NCBI GenBank assembly: GCA_964247055.1
Contig: OZ176050.1
Coordinates: 12,772,001 to 12,836,000, forward strand
Direction of reading: 5' to 3'
DNA length: 64,000 nt
DNA from: Paragordius varius
Lineage: Eukaryota > Nematomorpha
The notes beneath the pieces are model-generated. The model was given only the letters and a program-made list of their open reading frames with translations. It was not told the DNA's origin and ran no database searches. Positions 1 to 12,348 of this stretch are shown piece after piece. A program made the translations under genes and the position numbers. Within the stretch, counting starts at the first letter, position 1, and every line of letters starts with the position of its first letter.

Positions 1-2705
1 GGATGACGAGGGCAGAAAAACTGAGCAAAGCACCATCTTTGCCTCCATTCCATTATCAAAGTGTGGCGGCCGGAGATGGCCAAACTTTATCATCCCCCCA
101 AGATGGTAATCACTTTTATTCAAGAGTTGAAATGTTTTTCAATACATTTCGTTTTACTTTTTTAACTTTTATTTAGGTTTTTCTTTATAATAAATATGAA
201 AAATATAACGACAATTAAAGAATAATATTTTTACATTTAAGAATATTATTAAGTTATTTATAAATTATTAGATTTATTGAATATTTCGTCTTACTTTACA
301 GTTTAATTGAAAGTGTAACTATAAAACTTAAAAATTAATAAGACTAATATTTTTTAGACAGCCATACGTCTTAAATCCTTAATACCTTTAAATATAACCT
401 ACATCTCTAATTTTTGTCTTGCAACCCAAAACAATGAGTTATATTACAAAAAAATCAAGATCCAAAAATATGCTTGTATTTTACTATAAATGTCTTTTAA
501 GCTTTACGTAATGTCTGCATAATTTTAATTTTTCTTGCTGCTTTGCTTTTTACTTTACTTTATCTAAACTTATTTGAGTGTTTACAGTATGCATTATAAT
601 TATTGCTTATTTCACACTATAGTATTGGATAATTTGCAACACAGTAGTGTATGGAAAAAAAGAAAGGAAATCATTGTTTATTCAACACTTTGTTGTTTTT
701 TTCCATACACTACTGTGAAGCAACCATTAAAATGCATATTGTATGATTTTTAAAAAAAATTTATCTACTAGATTCATTAACCTCAACTTTAACTAATATG
801 GATGATGTATTATCCAGTAAATCAATGAATGATTCTGTTTATGGGGGTCTGGAAGGACCAGTGGCTTATGTTCAATACCGGGAAAAAGGTATATTAAAAA
901 ATTAATTTATGCTTTTTTTTCAAAATATTAAATAAATATTATTTAAATTTTAATTCTTTTCGATGTAGGTAAAAAAGAGTATTTTAAGAGTATCCTAATT
1001 ATAAAGCGAAAAAGTTAAAGATAAATGATTGTTATTTTTTAATATAAAGACAATTACAATTTTTGAACCATAGCTTTTAGTAGATAATCTACATAATTAT
1101 AAATATACTTTTTTCATAATCATAAATAATTATATGTCAAAAAATCCAAGTTAAAAGTATGATTGCCTTATATAAGAAACATATTGTTGTAAATTTTTAG
1201 GGTTTTTTATCATTTTAATTTTCACTGTGTCTATCTATCTATTAAATAACTTTTATTTTAAAATTTATAATTTTTTTAAAGTGTTTCTGCAACATAATTA
1301 GATAAGATGGCAACTTTTTATTTAATTTAATTTTGCTTGTATTTAATCAAAGCTATGTATTTAAACGTTAATTTTATGTATCAGGTCTATTTAATTCGAG
1401 AGTTAAAAAATCTTACCCATATATTTATACATATATATGCATTTTAATGGTTCACACTATAGTAGGGCGGCAATTTGCAACACAGCAGTTGTGTATGGAA
1501 AAAACAACAAAAAATTGAATGAACAATTATTTCCTTTCTTTTTTTCCATACACTCCTCTGTTGCAATTGCCCTACTATAATCTAAAATAAGCTACCATTA
1601 AAATTTATACGATTACAAATGCACGTAAATATTGCTCTTTGATAATAATTTCAATCTTTTTTTGAAAAAAAATAATTTTTTGAACTTATATTTTTATTTG
1701 CCATAAAGGTGATGATTTTTGGCTCCGCTCTGATGATCAATACATGGATAATTTTGAAGTGATAGAAAATCTCAAACCCGGTACCGTTTATGAGTTTAGA
1801 GTTGTCGCTCAAAATGATAAATATATCACACCGAGTTTGGTTCAAGAAATACGCACAAAAACCACAAGTATAAATATTTATAAGTGTTACATTTGAAAAA
1901 ATTTGTATAATATTAACTTTTTTAGTAAGATCTTAAAGATTAATTTAAATAAGTTCAAATTGAAAAGTTAATGACATACGCAATAATTAATAGACAAATA
2001 GTTAAAGATGAATAACCATACTGCTTTAATACGTTAATTTTCCAAAATAAACTATATAATTACAATTTTGAAATTTATAATAGAGTATAGTATACCATTT
2101 TATATCTTTATTCATCTTTTGCAGTCCAAAACGAATGATGATTTATATTTGAAAAAAACAAGATTTTTTAAAAGGCTGTCTTCATAGCTTAAAAAAATAT
2201 CTGTCCTTTAGTTTTTCCGTATTTTGTCTGCATAATTTTAATGAAAATACATTATATATTTCTCATAACAAATAAATGATTTTCGATACCATTTGCCATT
2301 TTTTTGCAAAATGATTGTTTAAAATTGACTCGATTATAATATTTAGTACAAACGCCATATTGTTTTCTTAAAAAAATGCTGTGTAATTTTTATATTACAC
2401 TACTCTTTTCACACCAAAATAATTAATTATTTATTTTTATGCAAAATATATATATATATATATTCCTTTCACATCAAAAAATTTTTAAATTTTAAATTTT
2501 TTTATAACACAGGAGAAGAAAGAATCGTTGCAGCTGGGTGGTTTGTGGCTCTTATGTGTGCGCTTGCCGTTCTACTGCTCATAATGATTATCATTTGCTT
2601 GATACGGAGGAATAGGGGTGGAAAATACCCAGGTTTTTTTTATTTTCATATCCTTTCATTTTAACATACAGAATATATTTTATTTTCAATTAGGGAAGTT
2701 ATATA

Positions 2706-2743
<38 letters not shown>

Positions 2744-4428
2744 CAAATAAATTTTATTTTATAGTGCACGAAAAAGAACGGGCTAAAGGCTTAGATCCAG
2801 AAGCAAATGAAGGGTTTGATGATTTCAAGTAGATCTTTCATTTATTTTAAATAAATGAATGATTTTATTATAATAAATAATATAGAATTATTTGTTCTTT
2901 GTGTCTAAAAAGGGAACAAAATAAAATTAATTTGGCCATTCTTTCATAAAATTCGGCATCAACAATGTAAAATTTAAGTTCCTTCCCCTTTTTCGCTAAT
3001 GAGCCCGATTTCGGGACAGAATTCATGGATTATTATTCGCATTATGAACTTCTAAAAAATATTAAAATCAATTTTTTAATTAAATAAAATTTTTATTAGA
3101 TTTTATTAAATCATATGTAAAAGCATAATTCAAATTAATTTTATAATTTTTAATTTATAATGAGTTCCATAAAACCCACTAATCGTATATTTGTGTGATT
3201 GTTTTCACAACTTTTAACGATTGTTTGTACCTCAAAAATTAATGCCTTATTTACGAATTGGTCTCCATGATTACCAACATGAAGTTAATTGGAGCTGTTT
3301 TAAAAGCTCATTCATTATAAGGGGTCCATTGATAATTTATATTTTTAAAATTAATATTTTTTCTACATAAGAACGGATGAAAAAACACCCTTTAATGCCG
3401 TTGGCAATAATAATCATTCAATGGTCGATGGAAAAAAAGAAAAGAAAAAATCATCATCGTATGATAACACTTCAAACAATGGAAATGGTAAACGACCTAG
3501 TGGAAGTTATACGGGTCTACCCTTACCCCCAAGTGAATCCGATAGTTTGGCCGAATACTATGCAGAACTGGAAACTGGTCGTTTCGATGAAGATGGATCT
3601 TTTATTGGTAATATATTTTCTACCTTTTTTAACTTCGGTTTGAAATTAATGGGAAATAATGGTATTCCTAGGAGAAAATTCAGAGTTTTTATGGATTTTA
3701 ACTCGAAATATTTGTTTTAATCAGCTAGAAATTTATTTGTCAACTTTGATAAAATGATTTTTGTAAGTCGTACTTTTGTAGTTGAGGTAAGGTTTTATGG
3801 ATCATATGCCCGAACGCCAAACTTTTTAACTCAGAGATGAGGATACTTTATTCCCTGATGGTTAATTCTTGAAGTTGAATGCGCTTATACAAGGTTAAAA
3901 TTTTCGGTTTAACTGTGTGTTTGATGTTTGCAAAGCGTTTCTTATAATTTTTCACCTATTTTTATAGCAGTCATATTTTCTTTTCCTAGACTAAGGTAAT
4001 GTATGGTTAGAGTTGTCAAACATACGTTTTGAATTGATTTTACTTTGTTTTTAATTGTTATGATGTTTGATATGTCAACGTTCAATATGCGCATTTTTAA
4101 GCATTAAAATAATAATAGCCTATTTATTTAAACAATTAAAAAAAAGTAAAATTAATTAAAAACGTATGTTTGACAATTCTAAACATACATGACTGTTATG
4201 TAGGTTTGTAAACAAGTATACCTGGTTTTTTAAAATATATTACATATATAAACAGGTCAATATGGAGCCCGTAATAATAAAGGAGCTACCCCTTTATTAC
4301 CTCAAGCTCATCAACAAAATGGCCCAGCTATCAATAATAACACTAATATGAATAATGGAATAAATTCACATACCCTCACTCAACAACAAACAGATAAAAA
4401 TGCTGCATCTCTGGCCACTTTTGTTTAA
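1..4428 (+). CDS. L1/neuroglian-family cell adhesion molecule, 3' part
   Basis: Seven exons join in phase: 1-105 (codons begin at base 3), 772-888, 1709-1867, 2513-2632, 2765-2828, 3372-3607, 4256-4428 (TAA). Exons 2-3 encode the C-terminal half of a fibronectin III domain (VQYREKG, then LKPGTVYEFRVVAQN). Exon 4 is a single membrane segment beginning AAGWFVALMCALAVLLL, followed by a basic RRNRGGKYP stop-transfer, as in L1CAM, neurofascin and neuroglian. The cytoplasmic tail holds the ankyrin-binding motif FIGQY in the context EDGSFIG/QYG, split by the last intron, and ends in TFV, a class I PDZ ligand form. L1-family proteins are axonal and epithelial adhesion receptors tied to spectrin through ankyrin; that role is inferred. 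Exon 1 is less certain than the rest because it shows no clear domain. An AATAAA lies at 4619-4624. The Ig domains and start lie upstream of the window. Confidence 0.93.
360..540. repeat. degenerate family-B copy in L1CAM intron 1
   Basis: Blocks ACAGCCATACGTCTTAAATC, AACCCAAAACAATGAGTTAT and TGTCTGCATAATTTTAATTT match the family B interior and right end. Confidence 0.5.
600..735. repeat. foldback (palindromic) element copy 1
   Basis: Inverted arms around 634-664 and 693-722 (CACAGTAGTGTATGG against CCATACACTACTGTG) in L1CAM intron 1. The central stretch is the reverse complement of that in copy 2 (1438-1607), so the two copies are inserted in opposite orientation. Confidence 0.75.
1438..1607. 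repeat. foldback (palindromic) element copy 2
   Basis: In L1CAM intron 2. Arms extend further than in copy 1, from TATAGTAGGGC on the left to GCCCTACTATA on the right, with TTGCAACACAG inside. No coding capacity. Confidence 0.75.
1985..2256. repeat. degenerate family-B copy in L1CAM intron 3
   Basis: Blocks GATGAATAACCATACTGC, AATATCTGTCCTTTAG and TTTTGTCTGCATAATTTTAA follow the family B order. Confidence 0.45.
2700..2741. repeat. AT microsatellite
   Basis: Alternating AT run in L1CAM intron 4. Confidence 0.9.
3967..4196. repeat. foldback MITE in L1CAM intron 6
   Basis: Arms near 3995-4060 and 4128-4194 pair over about 60 bases (GTCAAACATACGTTTT on the left, AAAACGTATG TTTGAC-type complement on the right). 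It sits in the intron that splits the FIGQY motif. Ends look like CAGTCAT and ATGACTG. Confidence 0.65.
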
Positions 4429-4618
4429 AAAGTAATGGAAATTTTTTTTAAATGATAAATATTTTATTAAATTTTGAAATATAATTCAAATTAAGCAAAG
4501 AATAATTTAAAGTACCACATCGTAGTGATGTATTGGAATTCAAAATGAAGGCCCGTTATTAATAATTTTTTGAAAATATTAAAATGTGAAAAAAGTGAAG
4601 CAATTTAAAAAACTTTTG

Positions 4619-4624
4619 AATAAA
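4619..4624 (+). promoter_or_regulatory. candidate polyadenylation signal of L1CAM
   Basis: AATAAA 191 nt after the L1CAM stop. Position is plausible, but the AT-rich context makes chance occurrence likely. Confidence 0.35.
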
Positions 4625-5666
4625 CAATAATTCCAATAGAGTTCAAAATTTGTTTTTAATCTACTTTTATTCCTCTTTTTATGTCAAAAAAATGGAAAAT
4701 TTTATTAATTCTACCTAAAAAATATTAATAATCTTTTTTTTATATTTCAGCAAACTAAGATTACTATAAATATGGAAACAATAATTTCGATTAGCATGTA
4801 TCTATTACAAATATATTCGACTTGAGAGCTGGTCTATTTAGTCTCAATCTACTTAACACTATAAAGCACACATATATACTGCATTTAATCTTACTACTTA
4901 AACGCCTATGAAAAGCATCATACAACCCAAAAATCTCAATATTGTAATATATGATCTATATATTGTTATTGGATAAATTTTGTAAATATACAGATAATTT
5001 ACTAACTGATCATCTACCACTCTTTATTCCAAACGAAAAAAATCATGTAAATATATTAAATATATTTAAAAATTATACAACATTCATATCATGTACAAAT
5101 GTTATAGATTGTAATTATTTTTGCAAGAAAAAAATCATTGAAAATTATTTTACACATTCTGACATTCCAATCATCGCTTTCAAATCCATAAAAAAACATT
5201 CACACTTTACCTTACACTTGTATTTTTCCTAAACTAATTTATTTTGAAATATAATTATTATTCTCTAAGAAAAATATTTTACTATCCCCAAAAACATCAA
5301 AATTAATTATTTTATGCGACCTATATTTATATACGACATTATTTTATAACCAAAACACCATATCAATATGATAAAGGCATTTTTGTGTGATAACCGCCGT
5401 TCTTCATATATTCAAATATATATTTATATTGATATATGATTTAGGATTTTTTATTTTAATATTATAAAATTTGCATTTCGAATCCATATAAGCTCTTATT
5501 TCATCAGTTATTAACATGATTTTCTTTTAAATTTTTGTTTTAACTATTTATATATATATATCAATCATGTTTATATATAAAATTATTGACTTATTCATAT
5601 ATCATAAAATAAACAGCTTTACTCCCAATTCTAACTCAGTAATTCAGTGGCATCAGCATGGTTTAA

Positions 5667-5953
5667 CAGTAAACATTGAAGTTATACGGACAAAATGTAA
5701 AAATATAAAGACAAATTTTTTTGTCAAAAGAAAAACATACTTTTTTATACCTTAATTTATCCTATAAAAACCATCAATTACAATCGTAAAATACATAATA
5801 GAATGTCTTACCAATTTACATTCCTATATTTTACTTTGTAGTTTAAAACAACGAGTCATATTAAAAAAAGATTAAAAAAGTATGGTTGTCTTTTAGAAAA
5901 AATATTTGTCTTTGTATTTTCACGTTTTGTCCGTATAATTTCAATTTTTACTG
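5667..5953. repeat. family-B MITE copy 1 (best preserved)
   Basis: Ends CAGTAAACATTGAAGTTATA and TATAATTTCAATTTTTACTG are inverted over about 50 bp (including GGACAAAA and AAAGACAAA) with TA on the right flank. CAGT...ACTG ends and TA target fit the IS630/Tc1/mariner group. No transposase. Confidence 0.8.
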
Positions 5954-6093
5954 TAATTTACCAATTTGAAAGATTTAACAATACGTGTCCGATATAAATT
6001 TTAGTAAGTTTTTACCATAATGGAAAAACAGTTTTAAATTATTAATCACTCGAAAATGTCGAAATCCAATATTCCTCAAACTAATATATAATT

Positions 6094-6383
6094 CAGGGCT
6101 TCTTAAACTTTTGTGATTCTGACCCATTTATGATTGCGTTCTTAACGACCCCAACAAATATAAAAGAAAAATAAATTAATATTTTTGGATGATATATTTA
6201 TTAATTAACAATATTCATATGGATATGAAAATATATAAATAGAATTCGTTTTAAACATATAAAAATTGACAATTGAAAGCACAAAATATTATAAAAATGT
6301 TTACTTTCAACAATAAAAGTGGATTCTGACCGTTTTAAATTTTATTTTTAAGACTCGCGCGACCCATAGTTTAAGAAGCCCTG
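6094..6383. mobile_element. hAT-like MITE
   Basis: Ends CAGGGCTTCTTAAAC and GTTTAAGAAGCCCTG are inverted. Flanks ATATAATT and GTATAATT form an 8-bp target duplication with one mismatch, the size expected of hAT elements. No transposase. Confidence 0.75.
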
Positions 6384-6415
6384 GTATAATTGATTATAAA
6401 ATAGCGAAGTCCTAG

Positions 6416-6643
6416 TATTCCATTTACAGTTCAATTTCACCCTTGAACAATTCAAATTCACCTTAAAATATATTATGTTAAAAATTATCTATATTTTAAT
6501 ATATTTTAAAAAATGAAATTTTGTTTAAAATTAATATAATCCTGAAAAATGCCATAAGAATATATTTTATATTAATGATGAGTTATATTAGCCCGAAAAC
6601 ATATAATTAATTTTTGGGGTGAATTTGAATTGTAAATGGTATA
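6416..6643. repeat. family-A MITE copy 1
   Basis: Terminal inverted repeat related to ATACCATTTACAATTCAAAT at both ends; the left arm has two TTCAAATTCACCC-type subrepeats and the right arm one. Core with ATTAATATAAT and AGTTATATTAG shared by all copies. Confidence 0.8.
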
Positions 6644-6892
6644 TTGCTATCCATTTTAGTAAAATAAAGAACTTGTCTTTATATTTAAAAAGATTTTATT
6701 ACTACTCAAAGTTAAAATATTTTTTTAATTTTTTTATTTATTGAACATTTATTTACTATAAAATTAATATGTTTGAGGGCTAAATATCATCGCAATGGAG
6801 ATTAAACTATGTTTTGGGTTCAGTATAGCAGTTTTATCTAATTATTACTTGATGTACTAAATGAAAGCTTTTCCATTTTATATCCATTTAGA

Positions 6893-7189
6893 TATACTAT
6901 TTACAATTCAAATCCACCCTTGAACAATTCATATTCACCCTTGAACAATTCAAATTTACCCTTAAATAAATTATATGTTTTTTAAGATGATAAAATAGCT
7001 ATATTTATATATATTTTTAAAAATAAAGTTTTGTTTTTTAAAAAAATACTGAAAAATAATAAGCTATGCCATAAAGATATATATCATATAAATAATGAGT
7101 TATATTAGTTCGAAAACACATAATTTATTTTTAGGGTGAATTTGAATTGTTTATTAAATTGTTCAGTGAATTTGAACTGTAAATGGTAA
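6893..7189. repeat. family-A MITE copy 2
   Basis: Same termini and core as copy 1, with three left subrepeats (CACCCTTGAACAATTC units) and two on the right. Lies 250 bp from copy 1 in the same orientation. Confidence 0.8.
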
Positions 7190-7353
7190 TATTATTATTA
7201 AGGGTGTTTTTTCTGATAAAAAATATATTGCTATATATTACAATCAAAAATTTATATTTTTTGAATTAACAAACTGGTTAGAAAATTGTATATTCTACCA
7301 AAAACAACTACCCATAATTGCAAGTTTTTTACCCGGTAAAAATATAACTAAAG

Positions 7354-7615
7354 CAGTGGTGTTTAATACAAAAGCTTCGCGGGCTGCATTGGCAAAATAA
7401 TGGGTATAACAAATATTTTATTAGATTTTTAACATAAGATTGTTGTAAAAAATACTATTTTTTATCATTTTCCAGTTCTTTCCCAAAATTCGGAAAGAAT
7501 TATTCAAAAAAATTTGTTTAGATTAATTATTACCCAAATTTCGTAAAATTTTGTATATGAAATTTTTCGTGGGCTACATAAATATTTTTAAGGGGCCCCG
7601 TGTTGGCCACCCCTG
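7354..7615. mobile_element. hAT-like MITE, CAGGGGTG family copy 1
   Basis: Starts CAGTGGTGTTTAATACAAA and ends TTGGCCACCCCTG, flanked by AACTAAAG and ATCTAAAG (7 of 8 bases). Internal sequence (GCGGGCTGC, ATTTTATTAGATTT) is shared with the copies at 21001 and 51465. Confidence 0.75.
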
Positions 7616-7803
7616 ATCTAAAGGGTAAATTTTAAGTCAGTATATTTACGATGACAATTTGCTCATTAATCCGTCAACAATTGATTAGTGTTTAAAAACC
7701 GTACTTTTTATAATAACGGATATTTTTAATTTGTCGCATCATTTTCCTACTATTTATAATTTATGATAACAAATTCAGTTTCAATCATCTATTAAATAAA
7801 GAA

Positions 7804-8000
7804 TGGAAGGCGTGATGTGGTATAGTAGGTAGGACGCTGGACTCTTACCCTGCGTGCCAGAGTTAGAACCCCGAAACTACGCAATTTTTTTCATCATCAC
7901 TGTCAGCCCAGGGCAGGTGAGTGTTAAAGCCTTCACAAGACCGGATACAATTTAAGTCCTTACCCTTTAATAAAAAAGGACAATAGAGACTCTAAACTGT
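7804..8000 (+). repeat. tRNA-type SINE copy 1
   Basis: Head contains A-box-like GTGGTATAGTAGGTAGG and B-box-like AGAGTTAGAACCCC with tRNA-like spacing, followed by a body (GTCAGCCCAGGGCAGG) and an AT-rich tail. Its GC content stands out from the surroundings. Not a functional tRNA, since arms do not pair well. Confidence 0.55.
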
Positions 8001-8104
8001 ATATTTATTTATTTACCATTGAATGAAGAATTATAAGGATAAAAATTGTTTGCAAAGGGGAAAAATGTTAAAAATTAAAAATATACTTTTATGTCGATTT
8101 AACC

Positions 8105-8376
8105 CATATTTAATATCTATAATATTTTTTTATAGCTCTCAAAAAAGCCCCAAAACGTGACCGTATTTATAATATTTTTTTTAGTTTTATGAAAGTCTCT
8201 TGTATATTTTAAAAGTTGGCACCGCGAATTCTAGGCGTTTTATTTAATATCTATAATATTATTTTATAGCTCTCAAAAAACCCCCAAAACATGACCGTAT
8301 TTATAATATTTTTTTAGTATGAAGGTCTCTTGTATAGTTTTAAAAGTTGGCACCGCGAATTTTAGGCGTTTTTGCA
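8105..8376 (+). repeat. tandem duplication, unit about 135 bp
   Basis: Two units start TAATATCTATAATATT and both contain ATGAAAGTCTCTTGTAT-type and AAAGTTGGCACCGCGAATT sequence, about 90 percent alike by eye. Confidence 0.8.
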
Positions 8377-10011
8377 TTTATCTTCGTGACCCATTTTAGG
8401 GAAGTTTATAAAATTTCCCTTTACCAAAAAACTTATTTTCTATGCATAAAACGATTATTCCAAGCACAAAATAATTTATACGATTTTTTATGGAAGTTTT
8501 AAAAGGATTCTCAATGATATTGATATCCACTTTCACACCATATTTGTATGATTATTTTCACAAAACCATTTAAATTTTTTTTAAATATTATTTCTACCAA
8601 ATTTTTTTCGAAAAATAAAAGGAATATAACTCAATTTCCGCAAAGCTATCTATTTTGATTGATAATCTATCCTCACAATAATAATATAAATGTGTATATA
8701 TAACACTAGACAACAAATTTTAACTTTTTTTAACTGCCATTCTTGTAAATTTAAAATTTATTTCATTAAAGTACATAATTAGTATATCTGAAAAGAAAAT
8801 TGGTCTAGCATGGAAGGATTTTTTTATATTAGAGTTTATCGATAATTTTTGGCCCCGATTTAACATTAAACTCGAAATTTCGAAAATTAAAAGTTATAGA
8901 TATGAAGCCATGTATTTTATATCATTCGAAAGAGCGCAAAAAACTGCATCTTTTAAATGGTAGTAAGTCATTTAAATCAATCGGATGTAAAAGTTATTTG
9001 GATTTAAATGGTTGAAATTTTCAATCCTTAAATAAGTCAGGAATTTTCACAGACATACTAATTTGAAATTCATATAAATTATTTTAATATAATTATTAGG
9101 GTTATATTAATAAATAATTTTAAAAAAATGTTTGAAAAAGCTTTTGGGTTGCTTTTTTAATAAAAATTATTATTATCATAAATATTTTACCTAGTGGATA
9201 CTAAAATGCATAGTTATAACTGTAAATTAATTACATAATGGCTATAAAAGATCGAAAATACCTCAAACTTTGTTTTTATCTTTAAAATTTTGAAATTATC
9301 AGCCTTATAAAGAAAATAAATTAATATTGATGAGATGGTAATTTTTAAAAAACAAAAAACTTAAAAATGGTTTTTTTGAGTGACATAAAAGTAATAAAAA
9401 AATGTTTTAATCAAAAAAACTTTCTTGTGTTATCTTTTTTGGACATTCATCTCCATCTAAACAAAGTTTGAGCTATTTTCATCGATTAGTTTTAAAAATA
9501 TAATAATTTAAAAAAATGCTCTCGCTTCGCGCGTTTGTCGCTCTTTGTGTCCAATATTAACTGTCGATGTAATACATATTAGTATGCATTTTATAGAGTT
9601 TTTATTACTCTTTCGAATGATATATTACAAATGGGCATTACTTGTATATTTTCAAAGAAAAATAATTTTTAGTAAAATTTTGATAAAGAGGGCGCATAAT
9701 CAAAAAAAATCAAATTATACAAAATTCTTCCATCGAGTTATAATTTTTATTTCAGATTTACTGTTAAAATGATACTAAATATCAGAAAATTCAAAAAACT
9801 CGAGTGGCAGAAAAATTTGTTGTCCAGTGTAATTAAAGCATTATTTATTAACATTATCTAATTTTTATATATATTAATCATTAGTATAATTACATATAAT
9901 ATAAATATATAAATAGGGTGAGAGGTAATGAGTTGTGGTTTATGAGAGGTGAGTGATAGGAAGTGTGGATACAGTTTGGGTTTGTGGGAAGAATGGTGGT
10001 GGAGGGATAAT

Positions 10012-10196
10012 AAATATATAAAGATCCAAATATATAAAAAGATCCAAATATACAAAAGATCCAAATATATATAAAAAGATCCAATCCAAATATATATAAA
10101 GATCCAAATATATATAAAAAGATCCAAATTTATAAAAAATATCCAAATATATATAAAACGATCCAAATATATAAAAATAGCCAATCCAAAAAATCA
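10012..10196 (+). repeat. minisatellite, unit about 18-21 bp
   Basis: About ten units of AAATATATAAAAAGATCC with small length changes. Its minus-strand frames give repeated FYIFGS/LFIYIWI strings that look like ORFs but are repeat translation. Confidence 0.85.
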
Positions 10197-10441
10197 AAAA
10201 ATGTAATGAAAAGTGAATGTTTGAATGGTGGGCATACAATGAGGAATGGGGTGAGGAGAGATAGGAATTTGAGAGAGGTATGGAAGACAATATATGAGGA
10301 TGGGGGGGGGTAAATATATAAAAATATATATAAATGACAAATAAAGTGTTAAATCTATATTATAAATGTAATAAAAATGAATTAATTACATATATAAATA
10401 TAAAAAATTGCTCTTTTTCATTTCCACATCAGCGTCCGTTC

Positions 10442-12348
10442 TCAATGCAGCGCCCGTCTTATGCGTTTACCACCAAAGAGTCTAAATCGCAATCTACACA
10501 ACCAATTCTTATGTTTATACCCAAATGAAGGAATTATTGGGGTTGAATGATGCCTTATTTGTGATATAAAGTCTTTATAATTAATTGGCTGTTCCATATT
10601 CGCAGATATAACGGGTGATTTATATTCTTCATAATTTTCATCATAGGACTCTACAAAGTTACTTTCCCAGGGATACTTTTCACAAAGCCGATCTAAATTT
10701 AGGATAAAATTATTGTAATTGAAATATACAGACAAAACGTAAAAAAGGTAAATATTTCTAAAAGACAACCATAATTTTTCAATCTGGATTTATATCAATA
10801 TATATTATTATTTTAAATGGCAAAGTGTGAAATAGAGATATATTATACTATTTCCCTATTTTGTAATTACTGAATAGCTTGAGTTGATGTTTTTAAGTTC
10901 CTTTATGTTTTGGGTTGAAAATATGGAATAGAGATGTAAAAATTAAAAACTGCATTTATTTAGATTATGTTGAATGAAAAAAATAAGGTAAAAATGTATA
11001 GCTAGCTATCCTTTGAAAATACATTTTGTCTGTTTAATTTCATCAATTTTTATTACTGTAATTTAAGCCTTTTGCATAATAATGGTGAATATTTTTTAAT
11101 TATTACTTTCTCCAATGGCGGTTGAATTAAAATGAATGCCATCAACAAATTTTAAATATCCTGGCGTGATAATATTTTCATCACATTCATCCACCCAATG
11201 TTCATTAATTATCCGAGAAATGTCTTGTATTTGACACGGAGAGATCCCCATGTCCCTCAATTGTTTCGCACTTGTCTCAGTTTCGTTTCTCACAACTGTG
11301 TTGAAAAATAAAAAGTTTTTTTTAAAAAAAAATTTGTCAAATATAGTTTTATTTATCCATCAATATACTTTTTTGCCTCTCTGCTGCATTGATTTTAAAT
11401 AAACGCTGAAAATTGAAAAATTTTACAAATTTCATAAAGTAGTAAAGATGTTAGTCAGAATGATATTTGAGACTTTAAACTGTAAAAATGATTGTTGAAT
11501 AATAGCATCTTTAATGGTTATGTTTTACATTAGCATGTAATTTTAATCATATAAGTAAAATGTAATTGACAAAAATAGTTAAAATTTGAAAACCCCATAA
11601 TAATAAATATGTAATTGGATTTATATTAAAATTATTTTCATCAAAAATTGCTTACACAAAAACGCAATCATTTTAAGTCCCACAGTCTGATTTTTTATAT
11701 CGACTATGAATAATAATACATTGTGGTTAATTATCAAAACCATTTATGTTTAAATGATAATAATGTGGTTAAATAAATTTGGTATAAATTTACAGTAAAA
11801 ATTGAAATTATATGGATAAATCGTAATAATATAAAGACAAAATAAACCTTAATTTTTCCTATATAAGCTATTTAGTTTCAATTGTAAAATATAGAATTGA
11901 TTGTGTAGGAAATTTATATCTCTATTTCACACTTTGCCATTTAAAACAATAAGTTATTTTGAAAAAAAATCAAAAATTAAAAAGTAGTATCGTTGTGAAA
12001 AAAATATTTGCCGTATAATTTAGTTTTTACTGTATTTTCAATTTCAAAATTAAGATCGAAAAATATTGCTTCATATAACATAAATAATTTTGGAGTCACA
12101 TCAAACTTATCACATTAGGTAGGTATTAAAATTGGTTAACTACATGATTAAACATTTTATTTCCTTCTCTGTGGCTGTTTTGTTTAATCGATAATTTAAC
12201 CCAATAACAAAACCCCTTTGAAAACTAACCTATATCCTCCTCATATAACAACTTTAAATGTGGACAATTTATAAAAAAGCAGATATTAAATAACCCGTTT
12301 ATACCTTCGCTTGGCTTTTCATTACCCTTCTTGGACGCTGCATTCTTT
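10442..12348 (-). CDS. unrecognised three-exon gene, 3' part
   Basis: I do not recognise this protein. Minus-strand exons 12348-12305, 11295-11107 and 10692-10442 (stop TGA) join in phase to about 161 residues. The middle exon reads LRDMGISPCQIQDISRIINE, then a HWVDECDENI stretch. The last exon is acidic first (ESYDENYEEYK) and ends with a basic tail (RLRFRLFGGKRIRRALH). No signal peptide or membrane segment is visible. The last two exons have codon structure unlike the surrounding noncoding DNA, and a family-B MITE sits in the intron between them (10711-11059). The first exon is only 44 nt and rests on phase agreement alone. No start codon was found, so upstream exons are probably missing. 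It lies divergent from PGS1. Confidence 0.5.
10711..11059. repeat. family-B MITE copy 2
   Basis: In the intron of the orphan minus-strand gene. Termini ATTGAAATATACAGACAAAA and ATTTCATCAATTTTTATTAC; the left-most bases are degenerate. Confidence 0.65.
11793..12032. repeat. family-B MITE copy 3
   Basis: Starts CAGTAAAAATTGAAATTATA after TA and ends TTAGTTTTTACTG before TA. Internal block CACTTTGCCATTTAAAACAA matches copy 1. Confidence 0.75.

Larger units (their letters stand above)
4429..10441. other. intergenic region, repeat-rich, no supported gene
   Basis: Six kilobases between the L1CAM stop and the unrecognised minus-strand gene. It holds two hAT-like MITEs, two family-A MITEs, one family-B MITE, a SINE, a tandem duplication and a minisatellite, each listed separately. 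The longest open frames (93 aa at 4951-5232 and 75 aa at 9545-9772) are AT-driven, rich in Phe, Ile, Asn and Lys, and have no domain. Confidence 0.7.

Noticed and set aside
4951-5232. 93-codon open frame on the plus strand after L1CAM
   Set aside because: Composition is what AT-rich DNA gives by chance; no domain, no splice partners.
7804-7880. Functional tRNA gene
   Set aside because: A and B boxes are present but the arms do not fold convincingly and a second diverged copy exists; better called a SINE.
9858-10290. Overlapping minus-strand frames of 64-116 codons rich in Phe, Ile, Tyr and Trp
   Set aside because: They are translations of the minisatellite at 10012-10196 and its flanks.
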